Assembly (NCBI GenBank): GCA_900540995.1 | Contig: UQHO01000014.1 | Coordinates: 1-47,350 of the forward strand | DNA from: an uncultured Collinsella sp. | GTDB lineage: Bacteria > Actinomycetota > Coriobacteriia > Coriobacteriales > Coriobacteriaceae | Direction: 5' to 3' | Length of the DNA stretch: 47,350 nucleotides | Part shown: positions 31,979-41,418 of the stretch, one piece after another | Position numbering within the stretch: position 1 is the first letter of the stretch | Layout: each line of letters begins with the position of its first letter | The notes under the pieces: generated by a model | What the model saw: only the letters and a program-made list of their open reading frames with translations | What the model was told of the DNA's origin: nothing | Databases searched by the model: none | Position numbers and translations under genes: made by a program

Positions 31979-34127
31979 ATGGATCTTATCGCCCAGCTCG
32001 CCCGCGAGCTCAACCTTAAGGCCGCCAACGTCGAGGCGGCCGTCAAGCTCATCGACGAGGGCAACACCATCCCCTTTATCTCGCGCTACCGCAAGGAAGC
32101 AACGGGCGGCATGGACGACGTCGCCCTGCGCGCGCTCGACGAGCGCCTGTCCTACCTGCGCAATCTCGAGCAGCGCAAAGAGGACGTCATCCTGCTCATC
32201 GACGCCCAGGGCAAACTCACGCCCGAGCTCGAGCAGCAGATTCGCGAGGCCACGCAGCTCCAGCGCGTCGAGGACCTCTACAAGCCCTACCGCAAAAAGC
32301 GCATGACCCGCGCGCAGAAGGCCCGCGAGGCCGGCCTGGAGCCGCTCGCCAACATGATCATCATGCAGGCATCCGCCAAGGGCAGCGCGCTCGACGCCGC
32401 CGCGGCCTACGTCAACGAGGACGCCGGCTTCGACACGCCCGAGAAGGCACTCGCCGGCGCCGCCGACATCGTGGCCGAGACGGTGGCCGAGGACCCCGAA
32501 GAACGTCGCCGACCTGCGCGCCTTTACGCAAAACACCGCCGATATCGTCGTCGAGGCCACCGACCCCGCCGAGAAGACTCCCTACGAGCCGTACTACAGC
32601 TATGATGAGCCGCTGCGCCGTATACCCAACCACCGCGTGCTGGCTATCGACCGCGGTGAGCGCGAGGGCAAGCTCCGCGTGCGCGTGAACGTCGACGGCG
32701 CTGCCGCTACGGCACGCCTCGGCAGCCGCTGGCCCCGTCGCCAGGGCGTGTTTGCTCCCATCTTCGATGCCGCCATCGCTGACGGTTACAAGCGCCTCAT
32801 GGCCCCCTCACTGGAGCGCGAGGCCCGCGCCAAACTCACCGTTCGTGCCCAGACCGAGGCCATCAACGTCTTTGCCAAGAATCTCGAGGGCTTGCTCTCG
32901 GCGCGCCCCGTGCGCGGCGCCCGCGTGCTCGCGCTCGATCCGGGCTACCGCACCGGCTGCAAGGTCGCCGTCATGGACGAGACCGGCAAGCTACTCGACC
33001 ACGGCGTGGTCTATCCCGCCAAGCCGCGCCACGACGTCGCCGGCACCAAGCGCGAGCTCGCCCGCCTCGTCAAGAAGGACAGCGTCAACACCATCGTCAT
33101 CGGCAACGGCACCGCCAGCCGCGAGACCGAGGAAGTCGTCTCGGAGTTTATTGCCGAGCAGGCGCCCAGCCTTCGCTACACCATCGTCAACGAGGCGGGC
33201 GCGTCGGTGTACTCCGCCTCCGAGCTCGCGAGCCAGGAGTATCCCGATCTGGATGTCACCGTACGTGGCGCCATGAGCCTGGGCCGCCGTCTGCAAGACC
33301 CGCTGGCAGAGCTCGTCAAGATTCCGCCCCAGTCCATCGGCGTTGGCCAGTACCAGCACGACCTTGACCAGGCCGAGCTTTCGCGCACCCTGGGCCATGT
33401 GGTGGAGGACGTCGTCAACCGTGTGGGCGTCGACGTCAACACCGCGAGCGCAAGCCTGCTGGGCTACGTGTCGGGCATTACGCCGAGCGTAGCCAAAAAC
33501 ATCGTGGCCTACCGCGAGGAAAACGGCGCCTTTACCGATCGCCGCCAGCTCAAGAAGGTCCCCAAGCTGGGACCCAAGGCGTACCTCAACGCCGCAGGTT
33601 TCCTGCGCATCAGCGGCGGCAAGAACCCGCTCGACGCGACAAGCGTCCACCCCGAAAGCTACGAGGTGGCCACGGCCGTCCTGGAGCGCGCCGGCGTTGC
33701 GGCAAGCGAGCTCAGCCGCGGCGGCGTGCCCGATATCGAGCGCCGCCTGGGCAGCATCTCGGCGCTGGCAAGCGACCTGGACTGCGGCACCCTCACGCTC
33801 ATCGACATCGTCAACGAGCTCAAGAAGCCCGGTCGCGACCCGCGCGACGACGCGCCCGAGGTAGTCTTTAGCCGCTCGGCGCTTTCGATCGACGACCTGG
33901 AGCCCGGCATGGAACTCAAGGGCACGGTGCGCAACGTTGTGGACTTTGGCGCCTTCGTCGACGTGGGCGTGCACCAGGACGGCCTCGTGCACATCTCCAA
34001 GCTGGCCAACCGCTTCGTCAAGCACCCCAGCGACGTGGTGCGCGTCGGTGACACGGTCAAGGTGTGGGTTGAAAAGGTCGATCGCGACCGCAAGAAGATC
34101 TCCCTCACCATGGTGCAGGGGAAGTAA
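31979..34127 (+). pseudogene. tex: tex, S1-domain RNA-binding factor, +1 frameshift
   Basis: Tex-family RNA-binding protein split by one extra base. The first frame runs from ATG 31979 (AAGGAG 5 nt upstream) to about 32498 with the Tex N-terminus ELNLKAANVEAAVKLIDEGN. The second frame continues from about 32499 (KNVADLRAFTQNTADIVVEA) to the stop at 34127. It includes the YqgF-like ALDPGYRTGCKVAV, helix-hairpin-helix SGITPSVAKNIVAYR and a C-terminal S1 domain (GTVRNVVDFGAFVDVGVHQD). The join falls at GAC-CCC-GAA: skipping the G restores Asp-Pro-Lys-Asn-Val. All domains are otherwise intact over about 715 residues. It may be a recent pseudogene, an assembly error or, less likely, a programmed +1 shift at CCC. 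Confidence 0.85.
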
Positions 34128-34140
34128 ACCGCCAAAGCAA

Positions 34141-34352
34141 GGGTCCCCCCTCTCGCGACGTGCAAAATCGCGAGTATTCTGCAAATTCCACCGTTCCGGA
34201 TGCCCCTCAGAGACGAAAAAGCAAGAAACAGCCCCCGTTTTAGCGTCATCAGAGCCAAAACGGGGGCTGTTCCATGCTTCACCCAGCTGGTAAAAGCCTT
34301 TACCTTGCTGAATACTCTCAATTTTGCACGGCGCAGGCGGGGGTACCTTTGT
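34141..34352. repeat. Nested palindromic region after tex
   Basis: Three levels of pairing: a 20-bp inverted repeat with two mismatches (34160-34179 and 34310-34329), a perfect 15-bp one inside it (34227-34241 and 34257-34271, AACAGCCCCCGTTTT), and a CTCGCGA/TCGCGAG hairpin (34152-34174) whose loop GTGCAAAA is part of the outer arm. The inner 15-bp hairpin resembles a terminator of tex. Non-coding. Confidence 0.6.
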
Positions 34353-34406
34353 CCACGGCAGGATATGGAAGCCTATCACCAACCTACCGGCAAGTTCGTG
34401 TCGGCA

Positions 34407-34478
34407 GCCCCGGCCTTTCCTTTGCCTAGCGCGACCCTCGCGAAGCGCGTGAGCGATAGGGAAAGGAAAGGCCGGGGC
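34407..34478. terminator. Hairpin after the transaldolase gene
   Basis: Perfect 14-bp arms (GCCCCGGCCTTTCC and complement), extended inward with two mismatches to about 26 bp, 30 nt downstream of the transaldolase stop on the minus strand. Confidence 0.55.
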
Positions 34479-34508
34479 GAACAACCCGCGATGTAGTCAG
34501 CGTTCGCG

Positions 34509-35213
34509 TTACGGCAGGATATGGAAACCGAGCGAGGCGATATCCTTGGCAAAACCGCGCACGGTATCGAGCGAGACCTCGTACGGGTCACGGCCGATGT
34601 TCTTACGCTTGGCCAGGATGCTGTTGGGCACCGTGATGATCTGGCAACCGCATCCTTCCGCCTGGTAAATATTGATAAGCTCACGCGTGGACGCCCACAG
34701 GACCTCGCAGTTGGGCTTGGCGGCGGCCTTCTTCACCGACTCCGTCATAAACGGAATGGGATCGACGCCGGTGTCAGCGATACGGCCGGCAAAGAGCGAG
34801 ATGATGGACGGCGTCTCGGCATTAACGGCCTCGACCATCTCGTCGACCTGCGTAGGCGTAAAGATGGTGGTGACGTTGACCTTGATGCCATCGGCCGAAA
34901 GCTTGCGCACCAGCTCGGCGGTGGACTCGCCCTTGGTAGTCACGCACGGAATCTTGACGTAGACGTTCTCGGCCCAGGTAGCGATCTCGCGGGCCTCGAC
35001 CTCCATGGTCTCGACGTCGTCGGCAAAGACCTCAAACGAGACGGACACATCGGTGATGTGGGCCAGGACCTCCTTGGCAAACGCGCGGTAATCCGTCACG
35101 CCGCCCTTCTTCATAAGGGACGGGTTGGTCGTGAAACCCTGAACGTTGCCGTTCTCGTACATGTCGAGCATGCCTTCGAGGTTTGCACCGTCAGCGAACA
35201 CCTTGATTGCCAT
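34509..35213 (-). CDS. Transaldolase / fructose-6-phosphate aldolase-like (TalC/FSA type)
   Basis: Class I aldolase of the small transaldolase group, 234 residues (usual 210-240). The Schiff-base Lys is K87 in VYVKIPCV. Other motifs are FTTNPSLMKK at the N-terminus, NVTTIFTPTQVDEM and ISLFAGRIADTGVDP. It would transfer or condense dihydroxyacetone units in sugar-phosphate metabolism. TalC versus FSA cannot be told here. The ATG at 35213 has AAAGGA 9 nt upstream; an in-frame start 24 nt earlier is less likely. It is a single gene with a hairpin after it. Confidence 0.88.
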   Translation of the reverse strand: MAIKVFADGANLEGMLDMYENGNVQGFTTNPSLMKKGGVTDYRAFAKEVLAHITDVSVSFEVFADDVETMEVEAREIATWAENVYVKIPCVTTKGESTAELVRKLSADGIKVNVTTIFTPTQVDEMVEAVNAETPSIISLFAGRIADTGVDPIPFMTESVKKAAAKPNCEVLWASTRELINIYQAEGCGCQIITVPNSILAKRKNIGRDPYEVSLDTVRGFAKDIASLGFHILP

Positions 35214-35406
35214 CTGCCTGATTCCTTTCGTTAGCATACGGCCGATAAACTGCTAAACACTTTACCTACGTTTATCAAGGCGTGAACTGCGGTTTTTTAT
35301 CTTCTCGGCGAACGGTATAAACACCTCAGTGTTTGGATTGATAAATCGATTGAGCATGCAAAAGCAAAGAGTCGCAGTTTGAGCAAACGTCAGAACGCGG
35401 GATTCA
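35214..35406. other. Spacer between HAD and transaldolase genes
   Basis: About 190 bp, AT-rich, holding the transaldolase promoter. I see TTGATA and several short dyads (AAACAC-CTCA-GTGTTT near 35320) but cannot assign a promoter with confidence. No gene. Confidence 0.35.
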
Positions 35407-36234
35407 TTAGATGAGGCCGAAATGCTGCATCGCTGTGACGGTGCCGTCGTGTGCGACATCGTCGGTCACGTAGTCGGCGACCGCCTTGACCTCAGGCATG
35501 GCGTTGCCCATGGCGACAGCCGTCTCGACCGCAGCGAGCATGCCCAGGTCGTTACCCGAATCGCCGAAGCCAAAGGTGCGTGCGTTGCCGGTGCGACCCA
35601 GGTATTCCAGCGCTCGCGCCACGCCCACGCCCTTGTCGATGCCCTTGGGGCTCAGCTCGCGATTCTGACCACCGGTGTTGCACAGCTCAAACTCGCGATC
35701 GATAAAGCCATCATCGTTGGCTACGCGAGCCAGGTCGCTCGCGACGATGCCTACCTTGCCCACGCGCAGACGGCCGTCGACGCGCATTTCCTCGGTGCTG
35801 TGCACCACAGAAGTGCCAATCAGAGACGACTGCTCAACACCCGCGGGTTCCAGGGCAAAAGTAGCCACGTTGGTCTCGAAAAAGGCTTCAATCCCTGCCG
35901 CGGCCATACGGCGTGCAAGCTCCTCAACAATGTCTTCGTCAAAGCAGTCCTCATACACCACGCGGCCCTCGACCTCGAGCGTGGCGCCCGCCATGGCAAC
36001 GACGCCCGCGGGGTCGAGCGCACGCAAGCTATCGGCGATGAGCCACAGGGGGCGACCCGTGCAGATAAACGCCTTGTGTCCCGCGTCGCGCAGACGATGA
36101 AACGCCTCAACGACCGCCTGCGAGGGGCGAACCGCCGAAAAGTCCTTGTCGGTCATGTTGTCGGGATCGAACGACGTCAGCGTGCCGTCCACGTCAAAAA
36201 AGAGCACGGCGGAATCGGGGCACGCATCAATCAT
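35407..36234 (-). CDS. HAD-family Cof-like phosphatase
   Basis: Haloacid-dehalogenase-superfamily hydrolase of the Cof/IIB group, 275 residues, acting on a small sugar phosphate or nucleotide-type phosphate. Motif I is FFDVDGTLTS (nucleophile D14, acid D16), motif II is FICTGRP, motif III Lys is in ELSPKGIDKGVG, and motif IV is GFGDSGNDLGML. The cap domain lies between about 88 and 190. AAAGGAACCCAT precedes the ATG. It is divergent from rlmKL and needs no operon partner. Confidence 0.9.
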   Translation of the reverse strand: MIDACPDSAVLFFDVDGTLTSFDPDNMTDKDFSAVRPSQAVVEAFHRLRDAGHKAFICTGRPLWLIADSLRALDPAGVVAMAGATLEVEGRVVYEDCFDEDIVEELARRMAAAGIEAFFETNVATFALEPAGVEQSSLIGTSVVHSTEEMRVDGRLRVGKVGIVASDLARVANDDGFIDREFELCNTGGQNRELSPKGIDKGVGVARALEYLGRTGNARTFGFGDSGNDLGMLAAVETAVAMGNAMPEVKAVADYVTDDVAHDGTVTAMQHFGLI

Positions 36235-36309
36235 ATGGGTTCCTTTCGGGGGGGAGAGTAAACGAAGTATCCATCATATAATGGAGCGACGCAACCAGAG
36301 AGGTCACCC

Positions 36310-38868
36310 ATGGAATTTTACGCAAGCTGCCCCGAGGGCTTTGAGTCCGCACTCGCCGATGAGCTTAAACGCCTCGGGCTTTCGCAGGTTCGTCGGCTGA
36401 AGGGCCGCGCTACATTTGAGGGCGAGCTCGAAGAAGGCTACCGCGCCTGTCTGTGGTCGCGCCTGGCGAGCCGTGTGTTCGTGGTGCTCGGGCGCTTTGA
36501 GGCGCAGGATGCCGACGAGCTGTACGATAGCGTTTACGACATCACCTGGGAGACCATCATCCGCCCCGGCGCCACCATCGCCATCACCGCCCGCGGCGTG
36601 ACCGAGCAGCTGCGCAACACGCGCTTCTCGGCCCTGCGCGCCAAGGACGCGCTGTGCGACCGTCTGGCCGAGACCACGGGCCGTCGCGCCGATGTCGACG
36701 CTGCCGATCCCGACGTTCACCTGCTGCTTTCGCTGCGCCAGCGCCGCGCGAGCATCAGCCTGGACCTTTCGGGCGACCCGCTGTTCAAGCGCCTGCCGCC
36801 CGCGGCGACCCGTGCCGGCGAGGGCGCGCACGTGCTGCGCCCCGACTACGCCGCCCTGGTGCTGGCGCAGGTCGGCTGGACCGCACTGTGCGAGCGCGAG
36901 TTGACGGCCGACGATTACGAAAATGAAGCCCTTCCCACGCTAATCGATGCCTCGTGCGCCGGCGGCGGCCTGTTGCTGGAAGCCGTGAACATTCTGACCG
37001 ACCGCGCCCCGGGCGCCGCACGCGAGCGCTGGGGCTTTGAGGGCTGGCAGCTGCACGACGCCGCTCTGTGGGAGCAGCTGCTTGCCGAGGCGCGCGAGCG
37101 CGAGGCGGCAGCGCGCGAGCGCCAGGCGCGCATCGTGGCCGTAGACATCGACCCCGCCGCCCGCAAGACCGCCGAGCGCATGGTCAAGAGCGCTGGCTAC
37201 AAGCGTTTTGTCGACTTTTGCGCCGCCAAGCCCGCCACCGTGCTGGACCATGCCGGCGCTGTCGCCGGTGCCGCCGTGGTCGCAGACACCACCGAGACCC
37301 CGCTTTCGCTCATGCACGACGCCATGACGCTGGTCGGCGAGCTGCGCCGCGCGCCCGAGCTCGCTTCAGCGCCGGTCGCCGCGCTCACCCGCGACGGATT
37401 GCTGGCCCGCGCACTCCATGCCGAGCCCGCGCGCTCCATCGCCGTCATGCCCAATAACGAGGAGGCGGCTATTGAGGTTTGGCCCTCGCTCGACCACGCC
37501 GCCGCGGCATTTGAAGCTGCGACCAGCGCAAACACCGAGGAACAGTCCGCGGAAGCCGAAGACGAAGCCGCCAACGCCTCCATGCCCGAACCTGCCGCCA
37601 CGCTCGACCTGGGCGACGGCAAGCCGCTGCCCGTGCTCATCCCGGAGTCCGAGCAGTTCGCCAACCGCCTGCGCAAGAATGCCCGTCTGCGCCGCAAGTG
37701 GGCCAAGCGCGAGGGCGTGAGCTGCTACCGCGTCTACGATGCCGACCTGCCCGACTACTCCGCCGCCATCGACCTGTACCAGGGTTGCCCGCAGACGCCG
37801 GGCCGCTGGCTCGTCATCGCCGAATACGCCGCGCCCAAGACCATCGACCCCGCGCTTGCCCAGGCACGCATGCTCGACATCTTGGCCATCGCGCCGCGCA
37901 TCCTGGATGTTCCGGCCGAGCATGTGCACGCCAAGGCCCGCATGCGTTCGCGCGGCGGCTCGCAGTATGGCAAGCAGGGCGCCGGCAAGGGCGGATCGGG
38001 CGAGCGCGCCAACATCGCGCGCCGTCGCCTGCCGCTCATCGAAGAGGGCGGACTCACCTTTGCCGTCAACTTTGATGACTACCTGGATGTGGGCATCTTC
38101 TTGGATCACCGCGTCACCCGCAACCTGGTGCGCGAGCACGCCAAGCAGGCGCGCCGCTTCCTCAATCTGTTCGCCTATACCGGCACCGCCACCTGCTATG
38201 CGGCCGACGGCGGCGTCGAGGAAACCGTGACAGTCGACCTTTCCAACACCTACCTGGACTGGACCGAGCGCAATATGCGCCAGAACGGCTTTGTTGGTCC
38301 GCAGCATCATTTTGTGCGCGACGACGTGCTCGCCTGGATTCGCGACCAGCGCCAGACGCGCAACCGCTGGGACCTGATTTTTGTCGATCCGCCCACGTTT
38401 TCGAACTCATCCAAGATGGGCCGCCGCACCTGGGATGTCCAGCGCGACCATGTTGAGCTTTTGGCCGGCGTATCGCGCCTGCTCGCGCAGGGCGGCCATG
38501 CCATCTTTAGCTGCAACCTGCGCGGCTTCCGCCCCGAGACGCGCAAGCTCGCCCGCGCGGGCGTGGTGCTGGAGGACATTACGGCGCAGACCATCCCCGA
38601 GGACTTCGCGCGCAACCAGAAGGTGCACCACTGCTACATCGTGCGCCGCCTGCCTATCGAGGATGCCATGGCCGAAGTCGGCTTTAGCGCCGAGGAAATT
38701 GCCGAGCGCGTCGAGGAACTGCGCAACCCCGAGGCCCGCAAGCCCCGTGCGGCAGTACCCGCGCACGCGCAGGCCGGCAACGGCAAGTCCAACTTTGCCG
38801 GCAAGCCCTTCCCCGCCGGCAAGCCCAAAAAGAAGAAGTTCTACGCCAGCAAGCCCAAGGGCAAATAA
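36310..38868 (+). CDS. rlmL: RlmKL-type 23S rRNA methyltransferase with a degenerate RlmL half
   Basis: Fusion of the m2G2445 (RlmL) and m7G2069 (RlmK) 23S rRNA methylases, 852 residues. The THUMP domain occupies about 1-165. In the RlmL half the AdoMet motif reads DASCAGGGLLLEA (213-225) where E. coli has DPMCGSGTLLIEA. The catalytic NPPYGER site is replaced by ADTTETPLSL (about 325-334), so this half is probably inactive. The RlmK half is intact: NLFAYTGTATCYA and VDPPTFSN (DPPTF 693-697). An acidic linker (about 410-440) and a Lys-rich tail (KPKKKKFYASKPKGK) are extra. The start ATG follows GAGAGGTCACCC. Confidence 0.88.
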   Translation: MEFYASCPEGFESALADELKRLGLSQVRRLKGRATFEGELEEGYRACLWSRLASRVFVVLGRFEAQDADELYDSVYDITWETIIRPGATIAITARGVTEQLRNTRFSALRAKDALCDRLAETTGRRADVDAADPDVHLLLSLRQRRASISLDLSGDPLFKRLPPAATRAGEGAHVLRPDYAALVLAQVGWTALCERELTADDYENEALPTLIDASCAGGGLLLEAVNILTDRAPGAARERWGFEGWQLHDAALWEQLLAEAREREAAARERQARIVAVDIDPAARKTAERMVKSAGYKRFVDFCAAKPATVLDHAGAVAGAAVVADTTETPLSLMHDAMTLVGELRRAPELASAPVAALTRDGLLARALHAEPARSIAVMPNNEEAAIEVWPSLDHAAAAFEAATSANTEEQSAEAEDEAANASMPEPAATLDLGDGKPLPVLIPESEQFANRLRKNARLRRKWAKREGVSCYRVYDADLPDYSAAIDLYQGCPQTPGRWLVIAEYAAPKTIDPALAQARMLDILAIAPRILDVPAEHVHAKARMRSRGGSQYGKQGAGKGGSGERANIARRRLPLIEEGGLTFAVNFDDYLDVGIFLDHRVTRNLVREHAKQARRFLNLFAYTGTATCYAADGGVEETVTVDLSNTYLDWTERNMRQNGFVGPQHHFVRDDVLAWIRDQRQTRNRWDLIFVDPPTFSNSSKMGRRTWDVQRDHVELLAGVSRLLAQGGHAIFSCNLRGFRPETRKLARAGVVLEDITAQTIPEDFARNQKVHHCYIVRRLPIEDAMAEVGFSAEEIAERVEELRNPEARKPRAAVPAHAQAGNGKSNFAGKPFPAGKPKKKKFYASKPKGK

Positions 38869-38871
38869 CAA

Positions 38872-38938
38872 AGTTGCGGTGGAATACGGACTGTTTTGCC
38901 TGGAATTAGGTAAATTTAGACCGTATTTCACCGCAACT
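38872..38938. terminator. Inverted repeat between rlmKL and the response regulator
   Basis: 18-bp arms with one mismatch (AGTTGCGGTGGAATACGG and its complement), between convergent genes. An inner TTTGCCT/AGGTAAA pair extends it. Likely bidirectional terminator. Confidence 0.6.
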
Positions 38939-38962
38939 CAAATTGGAATGGTGGTTGGCTAT

Positions 38963-39676
38963 CTAGCCTTGGGTGACCAGGCGATAGCCGATACCCACGT
39001 GCGTCTGGATATAGCGCGGATGCGCGGGGTCGGACTCAATCTTCTTGCGCAGCGTGCCCATAAAGACGCGCAGGCTCGCCAGGTCGCTCTTGGTTGCCGT
39101 GCCCCAAATCTCGTGCAGGATAAACTGGTGCGTCAGTACCTTGTCGGCGTTGTGCGCCAGCAGGCACAGGAGCTTATACTCGATCGGCGTCAGATGCAGC
39201 TCCTCGCCATCCATCGTGGCGATGCCGGCATCAAAATCGATATGCAGCTCACCGGTATCGAACGAGCCCTCGGAGACAACGCCACCCGTTTGTGCATACG
39301 AAAGGCGCCTGAGCGTCGTGCGAATGCGCGCGAGCAGCTCCTCGACCGAAAACGGCTTGGTCAGGTAGTCGTCGGCACCGGCATCGAGCGCGCGAATCTT
39401 GTCCGCGTCCTCGCTGCGCGCCGAGACCACGATGATCGGCATGCCCGACCACGTGCGCACCGACTCCACCACCTTGACGCCGTCCATATCGGGCAGGCCC
39501 AGATCGAGCAGCACAATGCTCGGCGCCTGCGACGAGGCGGCGGCGATGGCGGCATGGGCGGTCTCCACAGCCATATGGCGCAAGCCGTGCGCCTCGAGCG
39601 CGGCGACGATAAGGTTGCGGACGGCGGGGTCGTCCTCAACGACCAAGATGAGCGGTTTCACGGCAGAGTTCGGCAC
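38963..39676 (-). CDS. KdpE-like OmpR-family response regulator
   Basis: 237 residues. The receiver has the acidic pair in VVEDDP, phosphorylation Asp D58 in IVLLDLGLPD and the Lys in YLTKPF. The C-terminal winged helix covers about 140-237 (LTPIEYKLLCLLAHN then DLASLRVFMGTLRKKIESDP), as in KdpE. I start at GTG 39676 because GGAG lies 8 nt upstream and the histidine-kinase stop is 4 bp before it. It probably controls potassium genes, here the adjacent kup rather than kdpFABC, which is absent from this window. Confidence 0.85.
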   Translation of the reverse strand: MPNSAVKPLILVVEDDPAVRNLIVAALEAHGLRHMAVETAHAAIAAASSQAPSIVLLDLGLPDMDGVKVVESVRTWSGMPIIVVSARSEDADKIRALDAGADDYLTKPFSVEELLARIRTTLRRLSYAQTGGVVSEGSFDTGELHIDFDAGIATMDGEELHLTPIEYKLLCLLAHNADKVLTHQFILHEIWGTATKSDLASLRVFMGTLRKKIESDPAHPRYIQTHVGIGYRLVTQG

Positions 39677-39680
39677 AGCG

Positions 39681-41306
39681 CTACTCCTTATCAAACGAAA
39701 CGTCGGCGGCGGGAAGCTCGATCGTAAAGACCGAGCCGTGCGGGTCCGCCGCGGCAACCTCTATGCTACCGCCATGCGCCAGCGCAATGGAGCGGCAAAG
39801 CGAAAGCCCCAGGCCCACACTGCGTCGGCTATCGGCCAAACCATGGTTGGCGGTGTAGAACGACTCAAAGATACGCTCGCGGTCCTCGGGAGCAATGCCC
39901 GGGCCGTCATCGGCCACCGAGCACGCCACGCGTCCATCGCCGGCGTCAATCGAGATCACGATATGCGAGCCTGCGGGCGTGTAGGTAATGGCATTGTTCA
40001 CCAGGTTTACCACCAGCTGCACCATCAGGCGCGCATCGACATTGACGAGCGCCGGCTCATCGCTCGCCACCACCTTAAGGTCGTGCTCGCGCACGGCCGG
40101 ATTTACATGGCGCAGCGCCTCCTCGACGATATCGTCCATAAGCTCGAGCGTGGTCGACAGATGCATGCCGCCGCCCTCGAGTTTGGTGATGGCGAGCAGG
40201 TTCTCGACGGTGGCGTTGAGCCACAGCGCATCCGAGCGAATGGATAGCAGCAGGCCGCGGCGCGTCTGGGCATCGAGCACCGCGGTGCCGGTCGAACCCT
40301 GATCGAGCAGCACGTCGGCATTACCCGAAATACTGGTAAGCGGCGTGCGCAGATCGTGCGAGATGGAGCGCAGCAGATTGGCGCGCAGCTGCTCATTTTT
40401 GGCAAGCACCGCCGCCTCCTCGCGGGCCTCCATGGCGCGGGCGCGATCGAGTGCCAGCTCGCCTTCGCTCACGATGGCATCGGCAAGTGTCCGCTCCTCG
40501 TGCGTCAGCACGTCGGGCTCGGCAACGATAGCCAGCACGCCCACCACCGAGGCGGGATCGCCCGCGCGCACCATGGTATCGCCCGAGCGCACGGTCAGGT
40601 AGATGCCGTAGAACGCCGAGCCGCCGTAGGTGGCATCGAGCGGCGTTCCCACATAGGCGGACGCCGAGAGCCGCGGCGGCATCTGCGGCGCCAGTTCATG
40701 CACCGGCGCGACATCGCCCACGGCCGTGTATGTCGCACGCGGCAGCAGGTCATCGCCCTCGGCGTCGGCGCTGTACCACACGACAGGACAGCCCGAAAGA
40801 CGCGCCAGCTGCGTTGCCATAGCATGGACAATCTGCTGCTGATCGGCGCAGCGCTGCAGCATACGGTTGGTCTCGAGCACCATCTGCGTGCGCCGGTCGC
40901 TGGCGGCGGCCTGCGCTAAGGCACGGCGCAGGGCCAACGCAATCGAGCTCGACACGAGCGAGACCGCAAACATGATAAAGAACATGCCGGGATAGACGCG
41001 GTCGATAAACGACAGCGAGTAGCGCGGGTCGACAAACAGGAAGTTGTAGAGCGCCACGGCGGCAGCCGAACTCAGCAAGCAATACAGGCGGCTCCAGGTA
41101 AAGAACGCGCACAGCTGCACGGCGAACACATAGACGATCATGATGCTCGGCGCGAGACCCGGATGGTCGAGCAGCGCGCCCACAATCGTCGCCGTGACCA
41201 GCAGCCCCACCGACACGCAGGCGTCATACAGAGGAGTGCGGCGCGTCAGCGTTGTGCGCCGCCACCAAAAGCTATCGGCAATATCGCCGTCCGTACGGAC
41301 GTCCAT
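39681..41306 (-). CDS. KdpD-like sensor histidine kinase (DUF4118, lacks the N-terminal KdpD domain)
   Basis: 541 residues. An N-terminal tail is followed by four membrane segments of the DUF4118 type (about 30-125), a GAF-like region (about 150-290), HisKA with H317 (SISHDLRTPLTS) and an HATPase domain (NAITYTP, DDGPGIA, SVGLGLSL). Full KdpD has about 900 residues, starting with a KdpD and a UspA domain that binds c-di-AMP or ATP; this protein lacks both, so it may sense something else. It lies between the regulator and the small protein gene on one strand. Confidence 0.85.
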   Translation of the reverse strand: MDVRTDGDIADSFWWRRTTLTRRTPLYDACVSVGLLVTATIVGALLDHPGLAPSIMIVYVFAVQLCAFFTWSRLYCLLSSAAAVALYNFLFVDPRYSLSFIDRVYPGMFFIMFAVSLVSSSIALALRRALAQAAASDRRTQMVLETNRMLQRCADQQQIVHAMATQLARLSGCPVVWYSADAEGDDLLPRATYTAVGDVAPVHELAPQMPPRLSASAYVGTPLDATYGGSAFYGIYLTVRSGDTMVRAGDPASVVGVLAIVAEPDVLTHEERTLADAIVSEGELALDRARAMEAREEAAVLAKNEQLRANLLRSISHDLRTPLTSISGNADVLLDQGSTGTAVLDAQTRRGLLLSIRSDALWLNATVENLLAITKLEGGGMHLSTTLELMDDIVEEALRHVNPAVREHDLKVVASDEPALVNVDARLMVQLVVNLVNNAITYTPAGSHIVISIDAGDGRVACSVADDGPGIAPEDRERIFESFYTANHGLADSRRSVGLGLSLCRSIALAHGGSIEVAAADPHGSVFTIELPAADVSFDKE

Positions 41307-41335
41307 CAGCGCCCCGCCCCTCTCTCAAAAACAAA

Positions 41336-41386
41336 AACCACCACAAAGGGACAGGCACCTTTGTAGTGGTTTCCCTTGTGGTGGTT
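41336..41386 (-). terminator. Hairpin with alternative pairing after the kup operon
   Basis: ACCACCACAAAGG (41337-41349) pairs with CCTTTGTAGTGGT (41358-41370, one mismatch) or, in a longer form with a one-base bulge, with TCCCTTGTGGTGGTT (41372-41386). The two folds exclude each other. It lies between the small gene and the sensor kinase. Confidence 0.5.
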
Positions 41387-41418
41387 CCAAGTGTAAAGCC
41401 TTCTACGACCGGCGGTCG

